64,000 nt of DNA from Cronobacter muytjensii ATCC 51329 (GTDB lineage Bacteria > Pseudomonadota > Gammaproteobacteria > Enterobacterales > Enterobacteriaceae), in NCBI RefSeq assembly GCF_001277195.1, contig NZ_CP012268.1, forward strand, positions 1,364,001 to 1,428,000, read 5' to 3'. Position 1 is the stretch's first letter. Every line of letters starts with the position of its first letter. A program made the translations under genes and the position numbers. Below are positions 51,382 through 60,790 of this stretch, in pieces. Below the pieces are notes generated by a model. It was not told where the DNA came from. It made no database searches and was given only the letters and a program-made list of their open reading frames with translations.

Positions 51382-52710
51382 TTACCTTTCGGCTGCTTTT
51401 GGAATGTCAATGGATCGAGGGGGCGATGCTGGCCGGGAGCGTTCGCTCGTGGAGGTCTTCAACGTGACGTCCTGCGAGATGACGGATGTGGTTGCGGTGT
51501 CAAGCATCGCCAGCATCACCGAGGTCTGCCACTCGAAATACGGGTTGAAGGTGAGCCGTGCGTGGATCTTCCCTTCCTCTCGATAGCCCCAGTCCGAGTA
51601 CCAGACGGGCTCCCCCTTTTCGCAGGCCTGCGTGTCGCCTTCACGCAAGCCGTTCAGGCACAGGCGCAGGCTGCCGCCGTCCCCATAAACAGTGTTAGCG
51701 GGAGAGAACGTGACGCTCATGTGCGAGAACTGGCTGATGCGCCATTCGGGCAGCCGGTCCTGCCGGACCAGAACGCGCCGGCGATCCGTCAGTCCGTCCG
51801 GCTCGCCTCCGTACCAGACCAAGCGGCTGTCCGGGTGCGTGAAGCGCTGCTGGAAGACATCGAACAGATAGTCGGTATCCAGCACGGAATCGTGCTCGGC
51901 AACGACCATGAAGACCGGCTTCTCATAGGCCCGGTCGCGCAGCAGCCGGCGTGCGTTGGCGCTGGTCCGATAGAACTGTGCGAACCCGTTGGACGGGACG
52001 TTGAAGTACTTGACGGCGTTCTGCATCGGAATCGTCCCGTCAGGCTTGATGAGCCAGGGCCGGACACGGGCCGCCAGCGGCGCAAGCCAATCGAAGGGCA
52101 TGCTCTTGAAGCCGGGCGAGAACAGCACCAGTCCTGCGATCTCGGGATGCGAATACGCGTAGTCAAGGACCAGGTTCGCTCCCGTGGAGAACCCTCCTAG
52201 GTACACCTCGCCATCGACGTCGCGCTGCAGCGCCATGGCCTGTTCCCAGACCACTTGGCGCCATTGCTCCGCCGTTGTCGTCAGCAAGTCGTCGGGCCGC
52301 GTGCCGTGGCCGGGGAGGAGCACCGTTCGCACCAGTAATCCTTGGCTCGCCAATGGCGGCCCCACGTCGTGGAAGGACCAGGGCGAATCGCCGAGGCCAT
52401 GCACGAACAGAATCCCTTTTCGCGGACGCGCTCCCGCCTCGGATTCAGCGGGCCGCCACTCCTGTGGGGCATTCCACGCCAACTCGGCATCCCGGTCGGC
52501 AAGCTGGAAACTGCGGCCGGCCTGGATTTGAGCGATCGTGTCGCGTCGATACTTTTCAAAGCTCACCGAGCCGACCGGAGACTCGCTGAAATCCACCGTT
52601 GCGCACCCGGACGACAGGCTGACTGCTCCGAGAACCACGGCGAGCAGCGCGGCACCTCGCGCTAAGCGCGAGATGACCGAGCGGACGCCGAATTCATGCC
52701 AGTTCGGCAT
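51382..52710 (-). CDS. alpha/beta hydrolase lipoprotein (lipase/esterase-like)
   Basis: A 442-residue predicted lipoprotein: signal segment LLAVVLGAVSL with lipobox SSGC (~29-33). The hydrolase domain has GILFVHGLGDSPWS (~96), PGHGTRPDDLL, nucleophile elbow LGGFSTGANLVLDYA (~157) and an acid in VVAEHDSVLDTDY. The start at 52710 has AGGAAG upstream and overlaps the end of the aldo-keto reductase gene by 17 bp; an ATG 27 bp further up is possible. Confidence 0.83.
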   Translation of the reverse strand: MPNWHEFGVRSVISRLARGAALLAVVLGAVSLSSGCATVDFSESPVGSVSFEKYRRDTIAQIQAGRSFQLADRDAELAWNAPQEWRPAESEAGARPRKGILFVHGLGDSPWSFHDVGPPLASQGLLVRTVLLPGHGTRPDDLLTTTAEQWRQVVWEQAMALQRDVDGEVYLGGFSTGANLVLDYAYSHPEIAGLVLFSPGFKSMPFDWLAPLAARVRPWLIKPDGTIPMQNAVKYFNVPSNGFAQFYRTSANARRLLRDRAYEKPVFMVVAEHDSVLDTDYLFDVFQQRFTHPDSRLVWYGGEPDGLTDRRRVLVRQDRLPEWRISQFSHMSVTFSPANTVYGDGGSLRLCLNGLREGDTQACEKGEPVWYSDWGYREEGKIHARLTFNPYFEWQTSVMLAMLDTATTSVISQDVTLKTSTSERSRPASPPRSIDIPKAAER

Positions 52711-53563
52711 GGTCTTCCTCGGTGAGGGAAATGCCACCGGCGGCGACGTTCTCCTGAAGGTGCTCGACGGAGCCCGTGCCGGGGATCGCCAGCATCACCG
52801 GGGAGGATGCCAACAACCAGGCCAGCGCGATCTGGGACGGCGTGGCACCATGCCTTCCGGCGACCCGGGCCAGCCGCCCGTCGTCGATCTCCCCCATGCC
52901 CCCACCGAGCGGGAAGAACGGGCAGAACGCGATGCCGGCTTCTTCGCAGGCCTTCAGCAGGCTCAGGTCCTCGCGCTTGGCGATATGGAAGTTGTTCTGC
53001 ACGGCCGCGATCGGGGCGATGGCGCGGGCCTCGTTGAAGTGCCCGATATCGACGTTGCTGATGCCCAGATGCCGAATCAGGCCTTCTGCACGCAGTGCGG
53101 CCAGCGCCTCGAAGCGTTCGGCCAGCGACTCGCCGTGAGGCACCGTCATCTCGCCGATGCGCAGGTACACCAGATCGAGACGGTCCAGGCCAAGACTCGA
53201 CAGGTTCTCTTCGACGAGCCTGCGCATGTCGGCACCGGTGGCCGGTCGATGGCTGCCATCCGGGTTGAACACGACCCCGACCTTGGTCGCGATCACCAGG
53301 TTGGACCGATAGGGATACAACGCCTCACGGATGAGCGCATTGGCGCGTACCGAACCATCGGTGCTCTGGTAGAACTCGGCCGTATCGATGTGGTTGACGC
53401 CGAGTTCGACTGCGCGGCGCAGCACGGCACGCCCGGTTTCCGGGTCTCGCGCCGGACCACGGAAGCCGTTGCAAGGCAGGCGCATGGCGCCAAAGCCCAG
53501 CCGGTTGATGGGCAGCTCTCCGCCAAGGCGGAACTCATTGGTACTGGGAAGCGAAGAATTCAT
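52694..53563 (-). CDS. aldo-keto reductase, PdxI (YdbC)-like
   Basis: A 289-residue NADPH-dependent reductase close to E. coli PdxI/YdbC (pyridoxal reductase): NRLGFGAMRLP (~20-30), LGVNHIDTAEFY with catalytic Asp and Tyr, Lys in VIATKVG, LGISNVDIG, FCPFFPLGGG and AIPGTGSVEHLQEN. As in YdbC, the usual catalytic His is replaced (VYLRIGE). The natural substrate is unknown. The start is set by homology; the frame is open further up. Confidence 0.85.
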   Translation of the reverse strand: MNSSLPSTNEFRLGGELPINRLGFGAMRLPCNGFRGPARDPETGRAVLRRAVELGVNHIDTAEFYQSTDGSVRANALIREALYPYRSNLVIATKVGVVFNPDGSHRPATGADMRRLVEENLSSLGLDRLDLVYLRIGEMTVPHGESLAERFEALAALRAEGLIRHLGISNVDIGHFNEARAIAPIAAVQNNFHIAKREDLSLLKACEEAGIAFCPFFPLGGGMGEIDDGRLARVAGRHGATPSQIALAWLLASSPVMLAIPGTGSVEHLQENVAAGGISLTEEDHAELA

Positions 53564-53618
53564 TTCGTGTTCCTGATGGGAGTTGCGTGAGGTTGTCAGG
53601 TCGAGCGGGACGCGCGGA

Positions 53619-54863
53619 TCACGCGCAACCCAACCGTTCGGCGATCCGGTCGAAGATGTATTCGGTGGCCGTCGCATAACCGCCGATCTGGCAGTGCGAC
53701 TGCGCCGTCGAGGTCTCGTCGAACAACAGGTATTCCTTGGGACCTTGCAAGGCGTCGTAGAACGGCTTGGCTCCATGGAAGACCTCGCCGGTGCCGTCCA
53801 GCACGAGCGTCTCGCAGGTCACCTTGTCCAGAACGGCCGAGTTGTCGTAGGGCTGGAGGGCCTGCACCACATCCTTGATCGTGTTCGGCACGCCGTGCTT
53901 CCAGGCGTAGTCACGCACCAAGTTGCGCATCTGCTCCGGAATCTGGTCCAGCGGGTGGTCAGCGAAGCGCTCCAGTTGCGCGATGATCTGGCGGCCCCAA
54001 CTGATGTTGCCGGGATCGGTGATGCAGAGCTTGATGCGCTTGTCGAACGCGGCCACGCGCGGCGCCAGATAGCCGCCGAAGCTCAGTCCCATCAGCGCGA
54101 TGTTGGAGGCGTCGATTTCCGGGAATTTTTCCAGCGCGAAGTCGATCAGCGGGCTGACGACCTTTTCCCAATCCGGGCGGAAGGTGAGATTGTTCAGTCG
54201 CAGCGCGAATCCCTGGCCCGGACCATCGTAGGTCAGGCAGTGGATACCCCGTTGCAGCGCGCCTTCGCACACCCAGCGGGTGTCTTCGGCCCAGGTATCC
54301 CGGCCAGGCGTGACGATGAGCAGTGGTGCCTTTGCGCCCGCATGGGGCGACCGGTAGAAGTAGCCGGGAAGGAAGTCGCCCTCGTAGGGGATTTCGATGC
54401 GCTCGCCGGGGTAGCCCGACAGCTTGATGTAGCGCTCGTAGCACGAGGCGCTGGCGACCGCGTACTCCTTCATGCGCTTGTCCTCGAAGTCGCTGAAATA
54501 CAGGAGCGCGCAGCGCCAGTAGGTGGAGGCCCGAAGAAAGGCGCTGGCGGCGGTGACGCGCTTGCCTTTTTGGTCAGCCGCTTCGGCCCTGTCCTGCAGC
54601 CGGCCTGCCAGCGCGGCCCAGGCACTGACCCAAGCCTCTTCGTCGCTGCCCTTGAGCTGGTGCACCACGTCCATGACCTCGCCGAAATCGGTCATGCCGT
54701 AGGGCATCAGGCTCAGGATGTGCTTGATCAGTGCGTCAAGCAGTACGTTGTCATTGAAAAAACCAGGGTCTGCCCAATGCTTTCCGACCTGTGCTGAAGT
54801 CGCCGCGCTGGCCTTTGCGCCGTGTACTTGTTTAGTGTCAAATTTATCTTTCTGATCGATCAT
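53619..54863 (-). CDS. alpha/beta hydrolase resembling FrsA / 2,6-dihydroxypseudooxynicotine hydrolase
   Basis: A 414-residue hydrolase with a helical N-terminal cap (1-160) and a C-terminal catalytic domain: IEIPYEGDFLPGYFYR (~160), LTYDGPGQGFALR, nucleophile elbow LMGLSFGGYLAPRVA (~263), and His in TAQSHCQIGG. This layout is that of DHPON hydrolase, a C-C bond hydrolase of nicotine catabolism, and of FrsA-like proteins. The substrate is unproven. First gene of the minus-strand enzyme cluster. Confidence 0.82.
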   Translation of the reverse strand: MIDQKDKFDTKQVHGAKASAATSAQVGKHWADPGFFNDNVLLDALIKHILSLMPYGMTDFGEVMDVVHQLKGSDEEAWVSAWAALAGRLQDRAEAADQKGKRVTAASAFLRASTYWRCALLYFSDFEDKRMKEYAVASASCYERYIKLSGYPGERIEIPYEGDFLPGYFYRSPHAGAKAPLLIVTPGRDTWAEDTRWVCEGALQRGIHCLTYDGPGQGFALRLNNLTFRPDWEKVVSPLIDFALEKFPEIDASNIALMGLSFGGYLAPRVAAFDKRIKLCITDPGNISWGRQIIAQLERFADHPLDQIPEQMRNLVRDYAWKHGVPNTIKDVVQALQPYDNSAVLDKVTCETLVLDGTGEVFHGAKPFYDALQGPKEYLLFDETSTAQSHCQIGGYATATEYIFDRIAERLGCA

Positions 54864-54994
54864 GATGTGTGTACCTCATCCTTAATGTTGACAAATTGAT
54901 CTCGCCTTGGATTCGGCCGGATCGCTCTCTCCGTTGGAGGTAGAGGACCGATTCATGGAGTGAGTGCTAACCCCGGACTAGAAAAATTCAGTTG

Positions 54995-55690
54995 TTATTT
55001 CTTCTCTCTACGCTCCACTCCACGGCTCAATGAGCCATGAAGAAAGGTCTGGACGGCGTGGCCCACAATTCGGTCGATCTCGCTGTTGGACAAAGGTGAC
55101 GAACGGAGTCCTGAAGCTGCCAGCAGCTTGGCATGGCCGGCTACCAGGCCAATGAAATGTTCGGCAAGCACTTTGGCTGGAACCGCGCCAGACAGGTCTT
55201 TTCCCGATTGCTGTTGCGTCTCGATCCAGTCGGAGAGGATCTCGATGGCCTTGCCGTAACTCACTTCCCACATTGCCTGTGCAACATCGGGAAAGCGCCT
55301 GCCTTCATTGACTAAGAGACGGTGCAGGGCAAGCGTGCGTGGGGACAGTGCGGACTGTAGTAGCCGCTTGCCGAGCAATGGAAGCACTTCTTCTGGCCCG
55401 CCATTCCCGATTCGCAACTGCTCCAGCGGCTTCGCCACGTCTGCGCACAGACTGATCATGGCCTCCTTGAACAGTCCTTCCTTGCCGCCGAAGTGGCTAT
55501 AGATGTTGCTGCGTGAACCTCCCACGCGGGCGATCAAGTCATCCACGGCGACGCTGTCGAAACCGCGTTCGAGGAATAGCTCAGCCGCAACGGAGATTAG
55601 ATCCTGAAGGCGCTGTGCGCCCTTTGCGGTTCGATGCTTCGTCGGTGATGTGCGCTGATCCTTTACCACTTCGATTGTCCTTGGCTTCAT
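54995..55690 (-). CDS. TetR-family regulator of the hydrolase/reductase cluster
   Basis: A 231-residue TetR protein with HTH DSVAVDDLIARVGGSRSNIYSHF (split: residues ~45-66). Its basic N-terminus (RTSPTKHRTAKG) extends beyond the usual TetR start. It is transcribed in the same direction as, and upstream of, the hydrolase cluster at 50.4-54.9 kb, which it may control. A palindrome GTACTATACAGTAC lies just upstream. Confidence 0.87.
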   Translation of the reverse strand: MKPRTIEVVKDQRTSPTKHRTAKGAQRLQDLISVAAELFLERGFDSVAVDDLIARVGGSRSNIYSHFGGKEGLFKEAMISLCADVAKPLEQLRIGNGGPEEVLPLLGKRLLQSALSPRTLALHRLLVNEGRRFPDVAQAMWEVSYGKAIEILSDWIETQQQSGKDLSGAVPAKVLAEHFIGLVAGHAKLLAASGLRSSPLSNSEIDRIVGHAVQTFLHGSLSRGVERREKK

Positions 55691-55700
55691 CGTTTATGTA

Positions 55701-55714
55701 ACGTACTATACAGT
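55701..55714. promoter_or_regulatory. probable autoregulatory operator of the TetR gene
   Basis: Perfect inverted repeat GTACT-ATAC-AGTAC, 10 bp upstream of the TetR ATG and within its promoter region. Binding is inferred. Confidence 0.65.
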
Positions 55715-55805
55715 ACACTTTCGGGCGTGACAACTGCACAGGCGCCAGCCGATAGGAAACATATGCCACCTCCGGCTGTGCGCTAACCAAAGTAAGGACT
55801 ACAAA

Positions 55806-56750
55806 ATGGAACTACGGCACCTGCGTTGCTTTGTCGCCGTTGCGGAAGAACTCCACTTCGCTCGTGCAGCGGAAAAGCTGCACATCGAGCAATCGCCCCT
55901 GTCGCGCACGATCAAGGAGCTGGAGGAAGAACTAGGGGAACAGTTGTTCATCCGCTCCAGCCGAAGCACGCGCCTGACACGGGCAGGCAAGCTGTTTCTA
56001 GAGCATGTGCCACGCGTGTTCACGGCCTTGCAGCAAGCGCGCGACAGTGTGAAAGCAGCATCCAACGGCTTCCACGGCCAGTTGAGAATCGCCGTTTCCG
56101 ACGGCATCACGTCTTCGCGTCTCCCGAGCTTGCTGGCGATGTGCAGGCAGGAGGAACCCGAGGTGGATATTCGGCTTTTCCAAGTGCCGCTGTCACAGCA
56201 ACTCAAGGGCCTGCAAGACGATCTGTACGACTTGGGGTTTGCTCAATCCGATGAAGTGGGTGACGGCATAACCGCCGAGGCCGTATGGAGCGATCCGCTC
56301 ATGGTGGCTGTGCCCGCGCGGCATCACCTGCTCAAGCACAAGCGAATCCCATTGGATGAATTGCTGCAATTTCCGCTGGTGCTCTGCGATCCGCAGGCGT
56401 GCGAGGGCCATGCTCGCCAGGTGGAACGCATGCTGCGTCGATCCGACCGCGAGCCGCTGATCGCAGAACGTGTCGCTTCGTTCGAGCTGATGATGGTGGT
56501 GGTTTCCGCTGGCTTCGCCTTGGGTCTAGCCGGCTTGCCGCATATCGTGGCGAGCCGGGAATGCGGCGTGGTGGCCCGGCCATTGGCCGGGCGCTCCCCT
56601 ATGCTGACCACCTACCTTCTGCGGCGCGAAGGGGAAGAGTCTGAAGTGCTGACTCGATTCGTCGAACGGGTACAGGCAATCGACTTGCCCGAAGGCGCAA
56701 GGCCCGTGCCGTCAGCCGAATCTGACCCACAGGAGGAAATCGAGCTATGA
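55806..56750 (+). CDS. traR: LysR-family regulator TraR of the ICE
   Basis: A 314-residue LysR regulator: N-terminal winged HTH (MELRHLRCFVAVAEELHFAR, AAEKLHIEQSPLSRTIKEL) and effector-binding domain (GQLRIAVSDGITSSRLP). Tn4371-type elements carry such a LysR gene, named traR, before the traG/trb operon, where it is thought to regulate transfer. The stop overlaps the eexN-like gene (ATGA). Confidence 0.88.
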   Translation: MELRHLRCFVAVAEELHFARAAEKLHIEQSPLSRTIKELEEELGEQLFIRSSRSTRLTRAGKLFLEHVPRVFTALQQARDSVKAASNGFHGQLRIAVSDGITSSRLPSLLAMCRQEEPEVDIRLFQVPLSQQLKGLQDDLYDLGFAQSDEVGDGITAEAVWSDPLMVAVPARHHLLKHKRIPLDELLQFPLVLCDPQACEGHARQVERMLRRSDREPLIAERVASFELMMVVVSAGFALGLAGLPHIVASRECGVVARPLAGRSPMLTTYLLRREGEESEVLTRFVERVQAIDLPEGARPVPSAESDPQEEIEL

Positions 56751-57010
56751 AGCGAATGACGCTATTGCTGCTGGCCGGCTTGCTCACGGCCTGCGGCCCA
56801 TCTGAGACGCCCAAGCAGGCCAACATCCCGACCGTCGAGGAACTGGCTGCCGATCCTGCACGGTTGAAGGAGTTGCGTCAGCAGTGCAAGACCGACCGTG
56901 CGACGCTTGGCGACGTACTCTGCAACCGCGTGGCAGAAGCCACGCGCAAGCGGTTCTATGGCGACGGCAACACGCCCTATACCCCGCCGGAGGCGCCACC
57001 TAAGTTCTAG
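56747..57010 (+). CDS. eexN: EexN-like entry-exclusion lipoprotein
   Basis: An 87-residue lipoprotein: signal MKRMTLLLLAGLLTAC with lipobox LTAC (Cys16). The EexN core is TVEELAADPARLKELRQQC and GDVLCNRVAEATRKRF. EexN-type proteins sit in the membrane and limit repeat transfer of related elements. Coupled to traR by a four-base overlap. Confidence 0.87.
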   Translation: MKRMTLLLLAGLLTACGPSETPKQANIPTVEELAADPARLKELRQQCKTDRATLGDVLCNRVAEATRKRFYGDGNTPYTPPEAPPKF

Positions 57011-57050
57011 TCGCTAGTCCTTCACAAATTATTTTCCCTCTTAACCAAAC

Positions 57051-57082
57051 ACGCCGCAGCGCGCTCGCGCCTGCGGCGTTTC
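57051..57082 (+). terminator. hairpin after the eexN-like gene
   Basis: Perfect 9-bp stem ACGCCGCAG / CTGCGGCGT followed by TTTCT. It separates traR-eexN from the traG-trb operon; the 160 bp that follow up to traG hold no gene. Confidence 0.7.
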
Positions 57083-57243
57083 TATTGGTTTCGCTCCAGC
57101 CTGGAACGATGCTTTTTGCATCATCTTGCTTCCGATAACGGTCTTTGACCGGCACCTACCCGGCACCGATCCTCCCTCTATGCGGCACGTCCCTGTGCCG
57201 CTTTTGAACGAGGAATCAGCGCAGGGAAATCGGAGGCCAGTCG

Positions 57244-59241
57244 ATGCAAGCTCAGGGCGTACTGTTCGGGCAGATCGCCGCCGTATTCGGCATCGTGATC
57301 GCCGGCGTGTGGAGTGCAACGCAATGGACAGCCGCCGCCCTGGGCTATCAACTACGCCTTGGCTCGCCGTGGTTCGACTTCTTTGGAACTCCGGTCTATC
57401 ACCCTTGGCGGCTGTTCGAGTGGTGGTTCTTCTTTGACGCCTACGCGCCGCACGTCTTCGATATCGGCGGGGCTATCGCGGGTGGCAGCGGTCTGGTGGC
57501 CGTGGGGGTCGCCATCGCCATGTCGGTGTGGCGCTCGCGGCAAGCGCGCCTTGTCACCACCTACGGTTCGGCACGTTGGGCCGATGCGGACGACATACGC
57601 AAAGCCGGTCTGATCCAGCCCGACGGGGTTTTCCTCGGGCTGCATCGCGGCCAGTACCTTCGCCATGAAGGCCCGGAACACGTCCTGACCTTCGCCCCCA
57701 CACGCTCGGGCAAGGGTGTGGGCCTGGTCGTTCCCACCTTGTTGAGTTGGCCCGCATCCGTCGTCGTTCACGACATCAAAGGCGAGAACTGGACGCTCAC
57801 CGCAGGCTGGCGTTCGCGGTTTAGCCACTGCCTCCTGTTCAACCCCACGGATGCGCAGTCGGCAGCCTACAACCCGCTGCTCGAAGTCCGGCGCGGCGCG
57901 CATGAAGTCCGCGACGTGCAAAACGTGGCGGACATTCTGGTCGATCCCGATGGTGCGCTTGAGCGCAGGAACCATTGGGAAAAGACCAGTCATGCGCTGC
58001 TGGTCGGCGCGATCCTGCATGTGCTCTACGCGGGCGAGGACAAAACGCTACGCGGCGTCGCCAACTTCCTCAGCGACCCTGCTTGTCCCTTCGAGCTGAC
58101 GCTGCACCGGATGATGACGACGAAGCACCTGGGCGATGCGCCTCACCCGGTTGTCGCATCCGCTGCGCGCGAAGTGCTGAACAAGTCAGACAACGAGCGG
58201 TCGGGCGTGCTCTCCACCGCCATGTCGTTTCTCGGTCTGTACCGCGACCCGACCGTGGCCGAAGTCACGTCGCGCTGCGACTGGCGCATCGCCGACCTGA
58301 TTTCCGCCGAGCATCCGGTATCGCTCTATCTGGTCGTGCCGCCTTCCGACATCAGCCGCACCAAGCCGCTGATCCGGCTCATCTTGAACCAGATCGGGCG
58401 GCGGCTGACCGAATCGCTCGATGGCAGCGACGGCATCGCGCGCCGCCACAAGCTGCTGCTGATGCTGGACGAATTTCCGGCGCTGGGTCGTCTGGACTTC
58501 TTCGAGTCCGCACTTGCCTTCATGGCCGGCTACGGCATCCGCAGCTTTCTCATCGCTCAGAGCCTGAACCAGATCGACAAGGCGTATGGGCAGAACCATT
58601 CCATCCTCGACAACTGCCATGTCCGGGTGACTTTCGCCACCAACGACGAAAGGACGGCGAAAAGGATTTCCGAAACCCTCGGCACTGCCACCGAGCTTCG
58701 CGCGCAGCGCAACTACGCCGGCCACCGGCTCGCTCCATGGCTGGGGCACCTGATGGTGTCGCGTCAGGAAACCGCGCGTCCGCTGCTGACGCCCGGCGAG
58801 GTGATGCAGCTTCCGCCCGATGACGCCGTGGTCATGGTGTCCAGCGTCGCCCCGATCCGCGCGAAGAAGCTGCGCTACTACGCCGACGCCAATTTCAAGA
58901 ATCGCGTCCTGCCACCGCCCGCGCTCGCAGTCGGGAGGTACGCCGACGCGCCGCCAGCCCACCCCGACGACTGGAGCGGCTTGGCGATCCCGGCCGTACC
59001 TGCGGCGCCGGCCTCGGCATCCGCCGATGGCCTGGGCGGCACCGATGACGGCGGCCCGCGCCGCCAGCCCGAACTCTCCGAAACCGTCGCCTACGACCCC
59101 GAGCCTGACGCACATGCGAACGACCTGGCTCTGCTCGATGACGACGACCTGGTGCTGCCACTTCCCGGCCAGCTCGACCCGTCCATGCAGCGCACGGCCC
59201 GGCTGGCTTCCCTCGACCCCAACGACGGAATCGACCTATGA
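57244..59241 (+). CDS. traG: TraG/VirD4-type coupling protein
   Basis: Hexameric ATPase linking the relaxosome to the type IV channel, 665 aa. Two N-terminal membrane helices (~5-30 and ~75-98), Walker A APTRSGKGVGLVVP near 152, VVVHDIKGENW, and Walker B LLLMLDEFPALGRL near 405. GGAG lies upstream of the ATG at 57244. The stop overlaps the following CopG-like gene by four bases. First gene of the traG-trb operon. Confidence 0.94.
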   Translation: MQAQGVLFGQIAAVFGIVIAGVWSATQWTAAALGYQLRLGSPWFDFFGTPVYHPWRLFEWWFFFDAYAPHVFDIGGAIAGGSGLVAVGVAIAMSVWRSRQARLVTTYGSARWADADDIRKAGLIQPDGVFLGLHRGQYLRHEGPEHVLTFAPTRSGKGVGLVVPTLLSWPASVVVHDIKGENWTLTAGWRSRFSHCLLFNPTDAQSAAYNPLLEVRRGAHEVRDVQNVADILVDPDGALERRNHWEKTSHALLVGAILHVLYAGEDKTLRGVANFLSDPACPFELTLHRMMTTKHLGDAPHPVVASAAREVLNKSDNERSGVLSTAMSFLGLYRDPTVAEVTSRCDWRIADLISAEHPVSLYLVVPPSDISRTKPLIRLILNQIGRRLTESLDGSDGIARRHKLLLMLDEFPALGRLDFFESALAFMAGYGIRSFLIAQSLNQIDKAYGQNHSILDNCHVRVTFATNDERTAKRISETLGTATELRAQRNYAGHRLAPWLGHLMVSRQETARPLLTPGEVMQLPPDDAVVMVSSVAPIRAKKLRYYADANFKNRVLPPPALAVGRYADAPPAHPDDWSGLAIPAVPAAPASASADGLGGTDDGGPRRQPELSETVAYDPEPDAHANDLALLDDDDLVLPLPGQLDPSMQRTARLASLDPNDGIDL

Positions 59242-59714
59242 GCCAATACCGCCTCAACCTTTTCATCCAGCCCGAGCACGCCAAGCGCCTGGACGAACTG
59301 GCCGCCAAGAAAGGTGTGTCCAAGTCCTCCATCGTCGCAGCGGCCTTGGCGTCCTGGCTGTCACCGGATGCTGGCGACCAGCGTGAGGCCGCTATTGCCA
59401 AGCGGCTGGATCGACTGTCGCGGCAGACCGAACGCCTGGAGCGCGACCAGAACATCCAGATCGAAACGCTGGCGCTGTTCATCCGCTATTTCCTGACCGT
59501 CAGCACGCCAGTGCCAGAAGCCCACCAGGACGCGGCCCGCGCCCAGGGCAAGGCGCGCTTCGAGCAGTTCGTCGAGCAGTTGGGCCGTCACCTGCTGCGT
59601 GGCCGCAGTCTGGTGCGCGACGTGGTGGAGGAATTGCACCCCGATCCGATGCGGATGGATGACGCAGCAGCGATGGCGTCCGCCCATGAACGAACTGCGG
59701 AGCGTGCATCATGA
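59238..59714 (+). CDS. CopG/ribbon-helix-helix protein between traG and trbB
   Basis: A 158-residue protein. The N-terminal ribbon-helix-helix is YRLNLFIQPEHAKRLDEL plus VSKSSIVAAALASWL (1-40), and a helical C-terminal part follows. Equivalent small CopG-like genes occupy this position in Tn4371-like elements. It may autoregulate the trb operon. ATGA overlaps on both sides. Confidence 0.82.
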   Translation: MSQYRLNLFIQPEHAKRLDELAAKKGVSKSSIVAAALASWLSPDAGDQREAAIAKRLDRLSRQTERLERDQNIQIETLALFIRYFLTVSTPVPEAHQDAARAQGKARFEQFVEQLGRHLLRGRSLVRDVVEELHPDPMRMDDAAAMASAHERTAERAS

Positions 59715-60790
59715 GTGCCGTTCCGCAGATCCCGCCCGAACCCCGGTCATCCGCAGCGGCGTCCCAGGATCGCCGCATCCAGATGCTGCGCACGGCGATG
59801 GGGCCGCTGATCGCCGCTGCGCTCGAAGACCCGGACGTGGTGGAAATCATGCTCAACCCGGATCGCACCCTGTGGGTGGATCGGTTGTCGTCGGGTCGCT
59901 CGCCGCTGGGCGTGGAACTGCCCGAAGCAGATGGCGAACGCATCATCCGCCTGGTAGCCGCGCATGTCGGTGCGGAGGTGCATCGCAGCCAGCCGCTCTT
60001 GACCGCCGAGCTGCCGGAAACCGGCGAGCGTTTCGAGGGCATCCTGCCACCGGCCGCCCCGGGGCCAGCCTTCGCGCTGCGCAAGCGGGCCGTGAGCATC
60101 ATCGGTCTGGATCGCTACGTGGCCGACGGCATCCTGACCGCCGGGCAGGCCGAGTTCCTGCGCCGCGCCGTGCGCGAGCGGCAGAACATCCTGATCGCCG
60201 GCGGCACCAGCACCGGCAAGACCACGCTGGCGAACGCGCTGCTGGCCGAGATCGCCGCCACAGGCGACCGCGTGCTGGTGCTCGAAGACACCATCGAGCT
60301 GCAATGCGCGGCCCGCGACCATGTGCCGCTGCGCACCCGCGCCGGCGTCGTCACCATGACCGAGCTGGTGCGGGCCACGATGCGCCTGCGGCCTGACCGC
60401 GTGATCGTCGGCGAGGTGCGCGGCGGCGAGGCCCTCGACCTCATCAAAGTGTGGGGCACCGGCCACCCCGGCGGCATTGCAACCATCCACGCCGGCTCCG
60501 CGCTGGGCGCCTTGCTGCGCCTCGAACAGTTGATTCTCGAAGTCGCTGTGAATCCGCCGCGGGCGCTGATCGCCGAGGCGGTCAACGTCGTCATTCACAT
60601 CGCCGGACGCGGCCGCAAGCGCCACGTCGAAACCATCGCCCGTGTCGTCGGCTTCGACGGCACCGGCTATCGCCTGGCGGACGCGCTGGAAACGCCGTTT
60701 CCCAAGCTGACGCCGGCTCCTCTCGCAGCCGACGCCGCTGCACATCCCCGTCCCCCAACCAACTTGGAGAACTGCCATGACGCACGTTGA
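59711..60790 (+). CDS. trbB: TrbB, VirB11-like traffic ATPase
   Basis: Hexameric secretion ATPase of the mating-pair-formation apparatus, 359 aa: N-terminal domain to ~150, Walker A GGTSTGKTTLANALL near 163, Asp box LVLEDTIELQC, Walker B-like RVIVGEVRGGEALD and His box GHPGGIATIHAGSA. The final 14 bp overlap trbC. Confidence 0.94.
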   Translation: MSAVPQIPPEPRSSAAASQDRRIQMLRTAMGPLIAAALEDPDVVEIMLNPDRTLWVDRLSSGRSPLGVELPEADGERIIRLVAAHVGAEVHRSQPLLTAELPETGERFEGILPPAAPGPAFALRKRAVSIIGLDRYVADGILTAGQAEFLRRAVRERQNILIAGGTSTGKTTLANALLAEIAATGDRVLVLEDTIELQCAARDHVPLRTRAGVVTMTELVRATMRLRPDRVIVGEVRGGEALDLIKVWGTGHPGGIATIHAGSALGALLRLEQLILEVAVNPPRALIAEAVNVVIHIAGRGRKRHVETIARVVGFDGTGYRLADALETPFPKLTPAPLAADAAAHPRPPTNLENCHDAR

